Source: Castellaniella sp047971665
GTDB taxonomy: Bacteria; Pseudomonadota; Gammaproteobacteria; Burkholderiales; Burkholderiaceae_B
Direction of reading: 5' to 3'
DNA: 64,000 nt
Assembly (NCBI RefSeq): GCF_047971665.1
Contig: NZ_JBKEAA010000027.1
Coordinates: 1 to 64,000, forward strand
The position numbers and the translations under genes are program-made. The notes beneath the pieces are model-generated. The model saw only the letters and a program-made list of their open reading frames with translations, was not told where the DNA came from and searched no databases. Within the stretch, counting starts at the first letter, position 1. Each line of letters begins with the position of its first letter. Below are positions 16,143 through 25,525 of the stretch, one piece after another.

Positions 16143-17033
16143 TCAGCGGTTCAGCGCGGTTTCAGCCGTCGGAATGCGACCGAACCGGCCGCTGTTGAAG
16201 TCCTCCAGCGCCTGCCGGATTTCCTCTTCGCTGTTCATGACGAACGGACCGTAGCCGACCACCGGCTCATCGATCGGTTCGCCCGACAGCCACAGCAGCG
16301 TGACTTCGCCGTTGGCCTCCAGATGCACGGTGTCGGCCGCCCGATCCATGTGCACCAGTTGACCCTCGCGGGCGATCTCCTGCCCGTTGACCCGCACGGT
16401 GCCATGCAGCACCACCAGCGCCAGTGAGCGCCCCGGCACCGCCACGAGTTCGGTTGTGGCGCCGGCATGGAGCCGGACATCCCAGACATCGATCGGCGTG
16501 AACGTCCGTGCGGGGCCCCGGCTGTCGCCGTAGCTGCCGGCGATGACGCGCAGGTGGCCGACGCCGTCAGACAGATCGACCTGCGGGATGTCCGTGCTCG
16601 GCAGGGTCTGGTAGCCGGGGGCGGACATTTTGTCCCGGGCCGGCAGGTTGACCCACAGCTGCACCATTTCCAGCGGGCCGCCGCGTTTGGCAAAGGATTC
16701 GGCATGGTATTCCTCATGCAGAATCCCCGAGGCCGCCGTCATCCACTGCACATCGCCGGGGCCGATGGTGCCGCCGGCGCCCGTGGAGTCGTGGTGCGCC
16801 ACTTCACCTTCGTAGACGATGGTCACGGTCTCGAAGCCACGATGCGGGTGTTCCCCCACGCCGCGCCGTCCGGTGGTGGGCGTGAAGTGCTGGGGACCGG
16901 CATGGTCGAGCAGCAGGAAGGGGCTCAGCGCCTTGCCGTGGTTGCTGTAGCTGAACAGCGAACGCACGGGAAAGCCGTTTCCGACCCAGTGGGGGCGCGG
17001 GGCTTCGTAGACACCAAGGACTTTCTTCAGCAT
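16143..17033 (-). CDS. Pirin-family protein
   Basis: This 296-residue bicupin matches bacterial pirins such as YhhW, some of which have quercetinase activity. The metal-site region of the N-terminal cupin is present: GVGEHPHRGFETVTIVYEGEVAHHDS and then ASGILHEEYHAE, with the expected His and Glu. The C-terminal cupin (about 170-280) contains VWDVRLHAGATTEL. It ends convergently with the Lrp gene and is divergent from a LysR gene 132 bases away, which probably regulates it. The substrate is unknown. Confidence 0.9.
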   Translation of the reverse strand: MLKKVLGVYEAPRPHWVGNGFPVRSLFSYSNHGKALSPFLLLDHAGPQHFTPTTGRRGVGEHPHRGFETVTIVYEGEVAHHDSTGAGGTIGPGDVQWMTAASGILHEEYHAESFAKRGGPLEMVQLWVNLPARDKMSAPGYQTLPSTDIPQVDLSDGVGHLRVIAGSYGDSRGPARTFTPIDVWDVRLHAGATTELVAVPGRSLALVVLHGTVRVNGQEIAREGQLVHMDRAADTVHLEANGEVTLLWLSGEPIDEPVVGYGPFVMNSEEEIRQALEDFNSGRFGRIPTAETALNR

Positions 17034-17165
17034 GACGTTTCTCCTTGCGACAGGCCTGAGGGTCCCTCGGGACGCGGCAGGCGTTGAACATGGGGAAATT
17101 ATGAATTTGGAACGATATTATGAATAGCCCACAATAATCACTCTCAGTGTTCTATAAATGAAACG

Positions 17166-18077
17166 ATGAAACTGCCTGACCTGAATGATCTGTACTACTT
17201 CGCCCGGGTGGTGGAGCAGGGTGGATTCGCGCCTGCGGGCCGTGCGCTGGGCGTCCCCAAGTCCAAGCTCAGCCGCCGCGTGGCGATGCTCGAAAAACGG
17301 CTGGGCACGCAGTTGTTGCTGCGCTCGACGCGCAGTTTCGCCGTGACCGAGGTGGGCAAGCGCTACTATCAGCACTGTCGCGCCATGCTGACCGAGGCCG
17401 AGGCAGCGGAGGAATCCGCAGCGCTGGCGCACGCCGAGCCCTGCGGGGTGGTGCGGCTGAGCTGTCCGGTGGCCCTGCTGGCGGCGCGCGTGGGCTGCTT
17501 CCTGGGGGAATTCCTGCGAGACTATCCGCGCGTGGAACTGCAGGTGGATGAGACCAACCGGCGCGTGGATGTCGTGGGCGAGGGGCTGGATCTGGCGATC
17601 CGTGTGCGCCCGCCGCCGCTGCAGGACAGCGATCTGGTGCTGCGCACGCTGGGGGAACGCCGGCAGTGCCTGGTGGCGAGTCCCGCGCTGGTGCGGCGCA
17701 TGGGAACACCGACCGGCCCCATGGATCTGTCCGAGTGGCCCAGCCTGGACCTTGGGGTGCCGCAGGAAATCCACCGCTGGATACTCTATGGCCCCGATGC
17801 CGTGCGCACTGAGGTCCGGCATCGACCCGGCCTGGTGACGCAGTCCATGGCGGCGTTGCGCGATGCGGCCCTGCTGGATGCGGGGGTGGTGCAGTTGCCG
17901 ACCATGTTCGTCCAGGACGCGTTGCATGAGGGCACGCTGGTGCGGGTGTTGCCGAACTGGGCGCCGCGTTCTGAAATCATCCATGCGGTCTACGCGTCGC
18001 GTCGCGGGCAATTGCCCGCAGTGCGGGCGTTGCTGGATCATCTGGTCGAGCGGTTCGCGGCGTTGCAGGAGGAATGA
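17166..18077 (+). CDS. LysR-family transcriptional regulator (divergent from pirin)
   Basis: This 303-residue protein has the LysR HTH at its N-terminus (LNDLYYFARVVEQGGFAPAG, then VPKSKLSRRVAMLEKRLG) and a periplasmic-binding-type effector domain from about 90 (VVRLSCPVALLAARVG). This is the common arrangement of a LysR gene back to back with a pirin gene. The 132-base gap between them is relatively AT-rich (gaacgatattatgaatag) and should hold both promoters. The inducer is unknown. Confidence 0.93.
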   Translation: MKLPDLNDLYYFARVVEQGGFAPAGRALGVPKSKLSRRVAMLEKRLGTQLLLRSTRSFAVTEVGKRYYQHCRAMLTEAEAAEESAALAHAEPCGVVRLSCPVALLAARVGCFLGEFLRDYPRVELQVDETNRRVDVVGEGLDLAIRVRPPPLQDSDLVLRTLGERRQCLVASPALVRRMGTPTGPMDLSEWPSLDLGVPQEIHRWILYGPDAVRTEVRHRPGLVTQSMAALRDAALLDAGVVQLPTMFVQDALHEGTLVRVLPNWAPRSEIIHAVYASRRGQLPAVRALLDHLVERFAALQEE

Positions 18078-18149
18078 AACGCCGATGTCCGTACCGGCAT
18101 CGGCACTCGCACAGGTGTCGACGCCGGCAGAGTGTGCTGCCGCGCGGCT

Positions 18150-19217
18150 TTATCCGCCGAACTCCAGGCCGATCGCCAGTGCGCCGCCCAGCACGCCCAG
18201 CCCGGCGACGCCCAGCACCAGAACGGCCAGTTCCGAACGCCGGAACGATTTGCCCACCATGACCAGCGACGGCAGGCTGACCGGCGGCAGGGTCATGAGC
18301 AGCGCTGCCGCCGGCCCCACGTCCACGCCCAGGGCCAGCAGCGCCTGGACGATGGGGACCTCGCCAGCGGTCGGAATGACGAACAGGGTGCCCACCAGCG
18401 CGGCGCCCACGATCCAGAGCAGGCTGTTGTCGATGCTGAAATCGAGCACGGGAAACAGCCAGGCCCGGGCGGCGCCCAGCAGCAGCACCAGGATGAGGTA
18501 TTCGGGCAACAGCCTCAGCGCCATGCCGGCAAAGGTCCGGGCCCAGCGCCGCAACATTCGGGACAGCTGGAAATAGGCGGGATCGGTTTCGACGGCCGGC
18601 GCGGCGTCGTGAACCGGTGTGCCGTCAGTCCGGTTCATGCGGTTCAGCGCCCAGCCCAGACCCAGCACCATCAGCAATCCCAGGGCCAGGCGCAGGCCGG
18701 CCCAATGCCAGCCCAGGACGAAACCCATGAAGATCAGGGTGGCCGGGTTGAGCATGGTGTTGCCCAGCCAGTAGGCGGCCGTGCCTCCCGGCGCGGCGCG
18801 GCAATGGCGCAGGCCGGTGATCACGGGCGCGGCGCAGCAGGTGCACATCATGCTGGGGATGGACAGCAGGCTGCCGGTCATGACGCTGCCGGCATTCGAG
18901 CGGCCCAGCCAGCGTTCGATCCAGTGTGGCGACAGCAGGGCCTGGATGGCGGATCCCAGGAGCAGCCCGAGAATCAGGGCTTTCCAGATGGCCAGCCCGT
19001 AGACCTTCGCGTAGTCGAGCGCGGCGGTCAGGGAAGGCGCGGGCGGCGCCTCCTGGTTCCCCGTCAGGATCGAGGCGCCGATGGAGTGTGTCTGGGCCGC
19101 CATGAAGGCGCGGTCGTAGTACGGCGACCATTTGACGTAGAACAGCCCCGCCAGGGCGATCAGGGCGACCAGCGCGATGCTCCAGAGGGGGGGGCGGGCG
19201 GGGTGGGTCGGATTCAA
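18150..19217 (-). CDS. ArsP/YraQ-type permease (DUF318)
   Basis: This 355-residue membrane protein has about eight to ten helices. The motif SMMCTCCAAPVITGLRH near residue 110 and GNTMLNPATLIFMGF after it are the signature of the ArsP-like permease family. The second half has TAGEVPIVQALLALG and PPVSLPSLVMVGKSF. Some relatives export organoarsenicals; the substrate here is unknown and no ars gene is adjacent. The start TTG at 19217 (M)NPTHPARPPLW has GGAG upstream and precedes the first helix. An ATG at 19430 would run through the promoter of the divergent VOC gene and adds non-hydrophobic residues. Confidence 0.82.
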   Translation of the reverse strand: MNPTHPARPPLWSIALVALIALAGLFYVKWSPYYDRAFMAAQTHSIGASILTGNQEAPPAPSLTAALDYAKVYGLAIWKALILGLLLGSAIQALLSPHWIERWLGRSNAGSVMTGSLLSIPSMMCTCCAAPVITGLRHCRAAPGGTAAYWLGNTMLNPATLIFMGFVLGWHWAGLRLALGLLMVLGLGWALNRMNRTDGTPVHDAAPAVETDPAYFQLSRMLRRWARTFAGMALRLLPEYLILVLLLGAARAWLFPVLDFSIDNSLLWIVGAALVGTLFVIPTAGEVPIVQALLALGVDVGPAAALLMTLPPVSLPSLVMVGKSFRRSELAVLVLGVAGLGVLGGALAIGLEFGG

Positions 19218-19428
19218 TGCAGTCTCCGTGCGGGCTGGAGACGGGGCAAACGACCGGGCAGGCGGATCATGGAAAAGGCCGGGGGTGACGAAAGCTGGAA
19301 TGATAAACCACCGGTTCGCCGCGAGAGGCTGTTGGCCGGGGCTGATGGGCGCCGGCGGCCGTGCCCCGTCTTCGCGATTCTTTAGGTCATAATATTCGAA
19401 ATTGCTTAAATCTTTCCCGGAGTGTTCC

Positions 19429-19854
<426 letters not shown>

Positions 19855-19907
19855 GCCATGCCGGCCGGCTTTGACGCGGGCCCCGGGTCGGTGTCAATAT
19901 CCTGGCC

Positions 19908-21134
19908 ATGCCCCGATTCCTGCACACTGCTGATTGGCAGATCGGCCGTCAATATGGCCGCTTTGCCCCCGAGGACGCCACGGTTCTGGCCGAGGCCCGT
20001 TTTGCCGCAGTCGAACGCATCGCGGCGTTGGCGGCGCAGGAGCGCGTCGACGCCGTGCTGGTGGCGGGCGATGTATTCGACGCGCAGACGGTCTCGGACC
20101 GCACCATCCGGCGCTTGTTCAATGCGCTGCGGGCCTTCGCGGGCCCCTGGATCCTGATCCCGGGCAATCACGATGCCGCCCTGGCGGAAAGTGTCTGGAC
20201 CCGCGCGCAGCGATTGGACGCGGTGCCGCCGGGCGTGTGCCTGCTGCTGGAACCGGGCGTGCGTGTTTTTCCCGAGTCGGGGTTCGCGGTGCTGGCCGCG
20301 CCGCTGACCCGGCGGCAGACGCACGAGGATCTGACGGCATGGTTCGATGCGGCGCAGACGCCGGCGGGTCTGGCGCGCATCGGCCTGGCGCATGGCAGCG
20401 TTCAGGGCATCCTGGCCGAGGACATCGATTCCCCCAATCCGATCCAGAACGACCGGGCGCGATGCGCGCGGCTGGACTATCTGGCGCTGGGCGACTGGCA
20501 TGGTTTCAAACAGATCGACGCGCATACCGTGTACAGCGGCACACCAGAGCCGGAGCGCTTTCGCGACAATGGGTCCGGCCGTGTCGTCCGGGTGGTGGTG
20601 TCCGGTCCTGGCCAGGTGCCGGAGGTCGAGCCCCTGGCGGTCGGGCACTACCGCTGGCTGGCCTGGCACGAACGCCTGGCCGTCGCGTCCGATCTCGATC
20701 TGCTTGTCGAACGCCTCGATGGCCTGCCGCCCGAGACCGTGCTGGACCTGACGCTGACCGGCGCCATCGATCTGGTGGGCGAGCGGCGGCTGGATCGCGC
20801 GCTGTCCGTGCTCCAGGGGCGCTGCCGCAGCCTGCAGGTGCATCGCGCGGGTTTGCGGCTCGAGCCGACGGTCGAGGACCTGGCCGCGCTGAGGGCGGAC
20901 GGTTATGTGGGCGAAGTGATCGCGCAATTGCGTCAGCGGCAGGCGGTGGCCAACGGGACGGTCGGCCCGGAAAACCCGACGGATGCGAGGACCATGGCGG
21001 CGGCCACGGATCAGGCGCACGCAGCGGATACGGCGCACGCAGCGGATGACCAGGCGGATACGGCGCGCGAGGCGCTGGCGATCCTGGCCGGGCTGCTGGA
21101 AGCACAGTCCACGGGACCGGAGAAAGGCCCATGA
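19908..21134 (+). CDS. SbcD/YhaO-type DNA repair exonuclease (calcineurin-like phosphoesterase)
   Basis: This 408-residue metallophosphoesterase has the five metal-binding motifs: FLHTADWQIG near residue 5, VLVAGDVFDAQ near 50, IPGNHDAA near 85, GLAHGSVQG near 162, and LALGDWHGFK near 190. Mre11/SbcD-type nucleases process DNA ends together with an SMC-like ATPase, and one is encoded next, overlapping by 4 bases (ATGA). The C-terminal 70 residues are low in complexity, with a repeated Ala-His-Ala-Ala-Asp segment encoded by a direct DNA repeat near 21017-21050. It is closer to the YhaO type than to canonical SbcD, judging by the short partner. Confidence 0.88.
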   Translation: MPRFLHTADWQIGRQYGRFAPEDATVLAEARFAAVERIAALAAQERVDAVLVAGDVFDAQTVSDRTIRRLFNALRAFAGPWILIPGNHDAALAESVWTRAQRLDAVPPGVCLLLEPGVRVFPESGFAVLAAPLTRRQTHEDLTAWFDAAQTPAGLARIGLAHGSVQGILAEDIDSPNPIQNDRARCARLDYLALGDWHGFKQIDAHTVYSGTPEPERFRDNGSGRVVRVVVSGPGQVPEVEPLAVGHYRWLAWHERLAVASDLDLLVERLDGLPPETVLDLTLTGAIDLVGERRLDRALSVLQGRCRSLQVHRAGLRLEPTVEDLAALRADGYVGEVIAQLRQRQAVANGTVGPENPTDARTMAAATDQAHAADTAHAADDQADTAREALAILAGLLEAQSTGPEKGP

Positions 21135-23797
21135 AACTGTTGCGATTGCGAGTCGAGCAGTTGAGGCAGTTCCGCGAATCGGTGGAGATCCGTGATCTGA
21201 ACCCAGGGCTCAATGTGTTCGCCGGTCCCAATGAATCCGGCAAGAGCACGCTGGTGCGGGCGATCCGGGCGGCTTTTTTCGAGCGGTTCAAGTCCAGCAG
21301 CACAGAAGACCTGCAGCCGTGGGGAGATACGTCGGCCGCCCCTCGCGTGGACCTGGAGTTCGAGTGGCAGGGCGAGCGCTGGACACTGAGCAAGCGCTTT
21401 CTGAAGCAGAAACGCTGCGACCTGGAGATCGGTGGCCGGCATTTTGATGGCGAGGCTGCCGAAGAAAAACTGGCCGCGTTGCTGGGCTATCAATTTCCCG
21501 GAAAAGGCGCCAGCAAGGCCCAGCACTGGGGTGTGCCGGGCCTGTTGTGGATCGAGCAGGGCGAGGGCCAGGAGCTGCGCGAACCCGTGGCGCATGCAGG
21601 CCATTACCTGAAATCCGCTCTGGGCGAGGGGCTGGGCGACATCGCCAGCAGCGCGGGCGATACGCTGATTGCCCGGGTCGAGGCCGAGCGGGCAAAACTG
21701 TTGACGGCGACGGGACGTCCCACCGGGGACTATGCCGAGGTCCTGCGGCAGCATCAGAGCGCCGCGGAGCGTCTCGCGGCGCTCGATCAGGACATTGCCG
21801 CCTATCGCCAGCAGGTGGACCGTCTGGCCGAATTGCGCCGCCAGCAGGCCGAGGATGTCGGCCGACCTTGGGAGGCCTACCGCCGGCAGGTCGCCGAGGC
21901 GCAGGCGCAACTGGCCGAGGTCCAGGGCTGGCGCCAGACCCGGGCGCACGAAGCGCAGTCGCTGGCGCACTGCCTCGCCAGCCAACAGCACGTCCAGGAG
22001 CAGCAGGCGGCCCATGTCCGCCAGCGCCAGGAACTGGCTGAGCGCGCGCGGGACCGGGACCTGACAGGCCAGAAAACCACCGGATTGGCGCATGAACAGC
22101 CCCGGATCCAGGATCGGCTGCGGCAGGCGCAGACCCACTACCGGCAGGCGGAGGACCGCCTGGCCCTGACGCGACGGCAGGCGAAACGGGCCGCCCTGGC
22201 CGACGAACTGGACCGGCTGATGCCCGAGCAAGCGCGGCTGGCGGCCGATCTGGCTCAGGCGCAGGCCTTGCAGGCGGGTTTGCAGGCGCTGCGTGAACGG
22301 CTCCAGCGCGTGCTGCTGGACGACTCGGTCCTGAAAAAATTGCAGCGTCTGGACCGGACGCTGGCCGAGCTCGATGCCGCCCGCCAGGCGGTCGCCACCC
22401 GCCTGGAATACGATCTGGCCTCGCAGCGGCACATCCGCGCGGGGGGTGAGACTTTGTCCGGCCAGGGCGAGCGACTGCTGCTGGAATCCGTTGAACTGGA
22501 AATCCCGGCGGTCGGCCGGCTGCGCATCCGCCCTGGTGGCGAGGACGTGGCCGACCTGGCCCGCCGCCGCCAGGAGGCGCGCGACCAGTTCGAGGCGCTG
22601 TTGGCCGGCACGGGGGCAGCGGATCTGCGGCAGGCCGAGGCGCAGGCGGAGCAGGCCCGGCTGCTCGAGAACGACATCCGTCTGGATATGTCCCGGCTGG
22701 AAGGGCTTGCGCCCCAAGGCGCGCAGGCGCTGGCCGACCGGCTGGCGCTGGTCCGCAAACGCCATCAGGCGGTGACCGAGGCCCTGGCCGCCTTGCCGGA
22801 GGACGAGGCCGGCGCTGACGCAGGTTCCGAGCCCATCGATGAGTCCGAAGCGGAGCGCGGTCTGGCCTGCGCGCGAGAGCAATTGCAGGCTGCGGAGCAG
22901 CGGGATGCGCAGCATCAGCAGGCGCTGCGTCTGGCGGAGCAGGCGGGCCGGACGGCCCAGGCCGAATGGCAAAGGCTTCAGGATGTGATCCAGGCCCCGG
23001 ACCGCCAGCAGCAGGCGCAGGCGCTGGCGGCCCGGCTGGTCGAGCTGCAGACGCAGGCAGCGGCGCTGCGGCAATCCCAGCAGGCGCTGGACGAGCGGAT
23101 TGCGGCGGCCCGGCCGGAGATCCTGGAGCAGGATGTGCAGCGGCTTTCGTGCACGGCCGATCTGTTGGCGCAGGCCGCCGAAACGCGGCGCGAGGAAAGC
23201 ATCCGGGTGCAAAGCGCGCTCGAAGCCCTGGGCGCCGATGGACTGGAAGAACAGCGTGCCGAGCTGGGGCTGGAGACGGCATTCTCCGGCCGGCGGCGCG
23301 ATGAGCTCAGGCGCCGGGCCGAGGCGCTGGATCTGTTGCTGGCGCTGTTGCGCGCCGGCCGTCAGGCATTGACCCGGCGCATTCAGGCGCCTTTGCAGCG
23401 CCACTTGAACCGCTACCTGCAACTGCTGTTTGCGCAGGCGCGGCTCGACGTGAACGAGGACCTGCTGCCCGAACGGCTGGTTCGCGCCGGGGCGGCAGGA
23501 TCATCTCATGAGGCGGTGGACGCCCTCAGTTTTGGCGCGCGTGAGCAGATGGGGCTGATCAGCCGTCTGGCCTATGCCGATCTGCTGCGGGAATCGGGCC
23601 AGCCCACCCTGATCATTCTCGACGATGCCCTGGTGCACAGCGACCATGATCGTCTGGAAGGCATGAAACGCATCCTGTTCGACGCCGCGCAGCGCCATCA
23701 GGTGTTGTTGTTCACCTGTCATCCAGATCGCTGGCGCGGCCTGGGCGCGCGGACCGTGGAGATGGCTTCGCTGCGGGCCGGGCAGGAGCCGCTTTGA
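21131..23797 (+). CDS. SbcC/Rad50-like AAA ATPase with short coiled coil (YhaN-type)
   Basis: This 888-residue SMC-like ATPase partners the preceding phosphoesterase. Walker A GPNESGKST is at 32-40. A long Gln/Ala/Arg-rich coiled coil covers about 190-770, with an inserted globular segment near 430-480 (LLLESVELEIPAVGRLRI). The ABC signature LSFGAREQMGLISRLA lies near 798 and Walker B LIILDDALVHSDHD near 830. I find no CxxC zinc hook at the coiled-coil apex. The protein is shorter than E. coli SbcC. It probably couples ATP hydrolysis to DNA-end processing. Its last 86 bases overlap, convergently, the 3' end of a LysR gene. Confidence 0.87.
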   Translation: MKLLRLRVEQLRQFRESVEIRDLNPGLNVFAGPNESGKSTLVRAIRAAFFERFKSSSTEDLQPWGDTSAAPRVDLEFEWQGERWTLSKRFLKQKRCDLEIGGRHFDGEAAEEKLAALLGYQFPGKGASKAQHWGVPGLLWIEQGEGQELREPVAHAGHYLKSALGEGLGDIASSAGDTLIARVEAERAKLLTATGRPTGDYAEVLRQHQSAAERLAALDQDIAAYRQQVDRLAELRRQQAEDVGRPWEAYRRQVAEAQAQLAEVQGWRQTRAHEAQSLAHCLASQQHVQEQQAAHVRQRQELAERARDRDLTGQKTTGLAHEQPRIQDRLRQAQTHYRQAEDRLALTRRQAKRAALADELDRLMPEQARLAADLAQAQALQAGLQALRERLQRVLLDDSVLKKLQRLDRTLAELDAARQAVATRLEYDLASQRHIRAGGETLSGQGERLLLESVELEIPAVGRLRIRPGGEDVADLARRRQEARDQFEALLAGTGAADLRQAEAQAEQARLLENDIRLDMSRLEGLAPQGAQALADRLALVRKRHQAVTEALAALPEDEAGADAGSEPIDESEAERGLACAREQLQAAEQRDAQHQQALRLAEQAGRTAQAEWQRLQDVIQAPDRQQQAQALAARLVELQTQAAALRQSQQALDERIAAARPEILEQDVQRLSCTADLLAQAAETRREESIRVQSALEALGADGLEEQRAELGLETAFSGRRRDELRRRAEALDLLLALLRAGRQALTRRIQAPLQRHLNRYLQLLFAQARLDVNEDLLPERLVRAGAAGSSHEAVDALSFGAREQMGLISRLAYADLLRESGQPTLIILDDALVHSDHDRLEGMKRILFDAAQRHQVLLFTCHPDRWRGLGARTVEMASLRAGQEPL

Positions 23798-24743
23798 TAG
23801 CCTCGCCAGGGCTTTTCAGTGGAGAAAGCCCCACCAGGTCATCGACGGGCGCCTGCACCAGTTTTTCGCCCAGATAGTCCAGAAAGGAACGCAGCGCGGG
23901 CGACATGCCGCGTCGTGACAGATAGACGGCGTGCACGATGCCCGAGGCCAGGGACCAGTCGGGCAGGATGCGTTCGAGCCGGCCGCTGGCGACGTCCTCG
24001 TGACACATGTAGTCGGGCAGCATGCCGATGCCGACACCGCCCAGGATGGCAAAGCGCAGGGTCATGAGGTCATCGGCCACGCAGGCGGGGCGGCAGGCGG
24101 CGTCGTGCCGTGCGCCCTGAGGGCCGAATAGCCGCAGTCTGACCTTGCCGCCGGAGGCCGATAGGCCGACTGCGTTGAAGCGTTCCAGGTCGGCGGGCTG
24201 GGCCGGCCGGCCCAGGCGCCGCAGGAGTGCCGGGCTGGCGACCAGCAGGCCATGGCTCAGGCCGAGCTGTTTGATGATGGCGCTGCCGCTGTCGTCCAGG
24301 GTCTGCCGGACGCGCAGGGCGACGTCCACGCTTTCTTCGACGAGATCGACGACGCGGTTGCTGACCTGTAGTTCGAGGCGCACCTTGGGATGGCGTGCCA
24401 GATAGCCGGGGATCAGCGGGCCGATGGTCGCCTGGGCCAGGGTCACGGGGCAGGACACGCGCAAGGGGCCGCGCGGCTCGGTCAGGATCTGGGCGAGTTC
24501 CGCCTGGGCCTGATCCGCCTGGTCGCGCACGGCGATGCAATGGCGGTGGTATTGCTCGCCAGCCGCCGTCAGCGACAGCTTGCGGGTGGTGCGGTGCAGG
24601 AGCCGCATGCCCAGTTCGGTTTCCAGGCGGGCGATCCGCCGCGACAGCCGCGAGGTCGGCAGGCCCAGCGTCCGGGCCGCGCCCGCAAAGCTGCCATGAT
24701 CCACCACTTCGGCAAAATAGCGCATGTCGTTCAGGTCGTGCAT
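23712..24743 (-). CDS. LysR-family transcriptional regulator (divergent from azoR)
   Basis: This 343-residue protein starts MHDLNDMRYFAEVVDHGSF, with a LysR HTH (LPTSRLSRRIARLETELG) and an effector domain from about 90 (PLRVSCPVTLAQATIGPL). It is about 40 residues longer than usual. The extra tail (from about SPLKSPGEAIKAAP on) is rich in Pro, Ala, Ser and Arg and is encoded antisense to the end of the SMC-like gene. The gene is back to back with the azoreductase gene, 115 bases apart, and probably regulates it. Confidence 0.9.
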   Translation of the reverse strand: MHDLNDMRYFAEVVDHGSFAGAARTLGLPTSRLSRRIARLETELGMRLLHRTTRKLSLTAAGEQYHRHCIAVRDQADQAQAELAQILTEPRGPLRVSCPVTLAQATIGPLIPGYLARHPKVRLELQVSNRVVDLVEESVDVALRVRQTLDDSGSAIIKQLGLSHGLLVASPALLRRLGRPAQPADLERFNAVGLSASGGKVRLRLFGPQGARHDAACRPACVADDLMTLRFAILGGVGIGMLPDYMCHEDVASGRLERILPDWSLASGIVHAVYLSRRGMSPALRSFLDYLGEKLVQAPVDDLVGLSPLKSPGEAIKAAPARPAAKPSPRSARPGRASDLDDR

Positions 24744-24858
24744 GATTTTTTCACATCAAAAACAGAACAATCTATTCCCTTGACGCCATCTTATCAATGC
24801 TTGAAACCTAATGGACAATGAGGCCCTTCATCACATTGTCATTCACATGGGATTCATC

Positions 24859-25473
24859 ATGAAACTGCTGCACATCGATTCCAGTATCTCCGGCCCGAAC
24901 TCCGTCACGCGCGGTCTGACGCGCAAGATCGTCGCGCAGCAGCAGGCCGCGCATCCCGGCCTGCAGGTCGACTATCTGGACCTGGTCCTGCGGGCGCCCG
25001 AGCCCTTGTCGCTGGACGCACTGGGTTTCCGGCTGCCGCCTTCGAGCGAGACCCTGAGCGACATCCAGCGGCGTGAAAACGCGGTATCTGAGGCGCTGGT
25101 CAGCCAGTTGATCGCGGCCGACGTCGTGGTGATCGGTTCGCCGCTGTACAACTTCACCGTGCCGGCCCAGCTCAAGGCCTGGCTGGATCGCGTGGCCCAG
25201 GCGGGCCGCACCTTCAGATACACCGGGAACGGTCCGGTCGGCCTGCTCGGCGACAAGACCGTGATCCTGGCGCTCAGTCGTGGCGGCGTGTATTCGACCA
25301 GTGAGGCCGGCAACGCGATGGAACATCAGGAAAGCTACCTGAAGACGATTTTCGGCTTCATGGGCGTGACCGATATCCGGGTCGTGCGCGCCGAGGGCAT
25401 GGACATGGGGCCCGACAGCCGGGCCCGTGGCCTGGCGCAGGCGCAGGAAGACATCCTGGCCCTGGCGGCCTGA
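24859..25473 (+). CDS. azoR: FMN-dependent NADH-azoreductase
   Basis: This 204-residue flavodoxin-like quinone/azo reductase uses FMN and NADH. It begins MKLLHIDSSISGPNSVTRGLTRK, the phosphate-binding loop. PLYNFTVPAQLKAWLDRVAQAGRTFRYTG around 100-125 is the typical AzoR segment. ILALSRGGVYST and HQESYLKTIFGFMGV follow. The start at 24859 gives the standard N-terminus; in-frame upstream ATGs at 24811 and 24847 would add residues without homology. It is probably controlled by the divergent LysR gene. The likely physiological role is quinone detoxification. Confidence 0.93.
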   Translation: MKLLHIDSSISGPNSVTRGLTRKIVAQQQAAHPGLQVDYLDLVLRAPEPLSLDALGFRLPPSSETLSDIQRRENAVSEALVSQLIAADVVVIGSPLYNFTVPAQLKAWLDRVAQAGRTFRYTGNGPVGLLGDKTVILALSRGGVYSTSEAGNAMEHQESYLKTIFGFMGVTDIRVVRAEGMDMGPDSRARGLAQAQEDILALAA

Positions 25474-25525
25474 ACCGCCCGAGCCGCTTCGCGGCAGTCA
25501 TCGGATGGCAGTGTCCATGACGGCA

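Noticed and set aside
18150..19217. Permease considered as part of an arsenic resistance operon
   Set aside because: The family can export organoarsenicals, but no arsR, arsC or arsM is adjacent, so no arsenic role is claimed.
21011..23422. Minus-strand 803-codon frame opposite the SMC-like ATPase
   Set aside because: Leu/Arg/Gln-rich translation mirrors the coiled coil codons of the real gene; no independent support.
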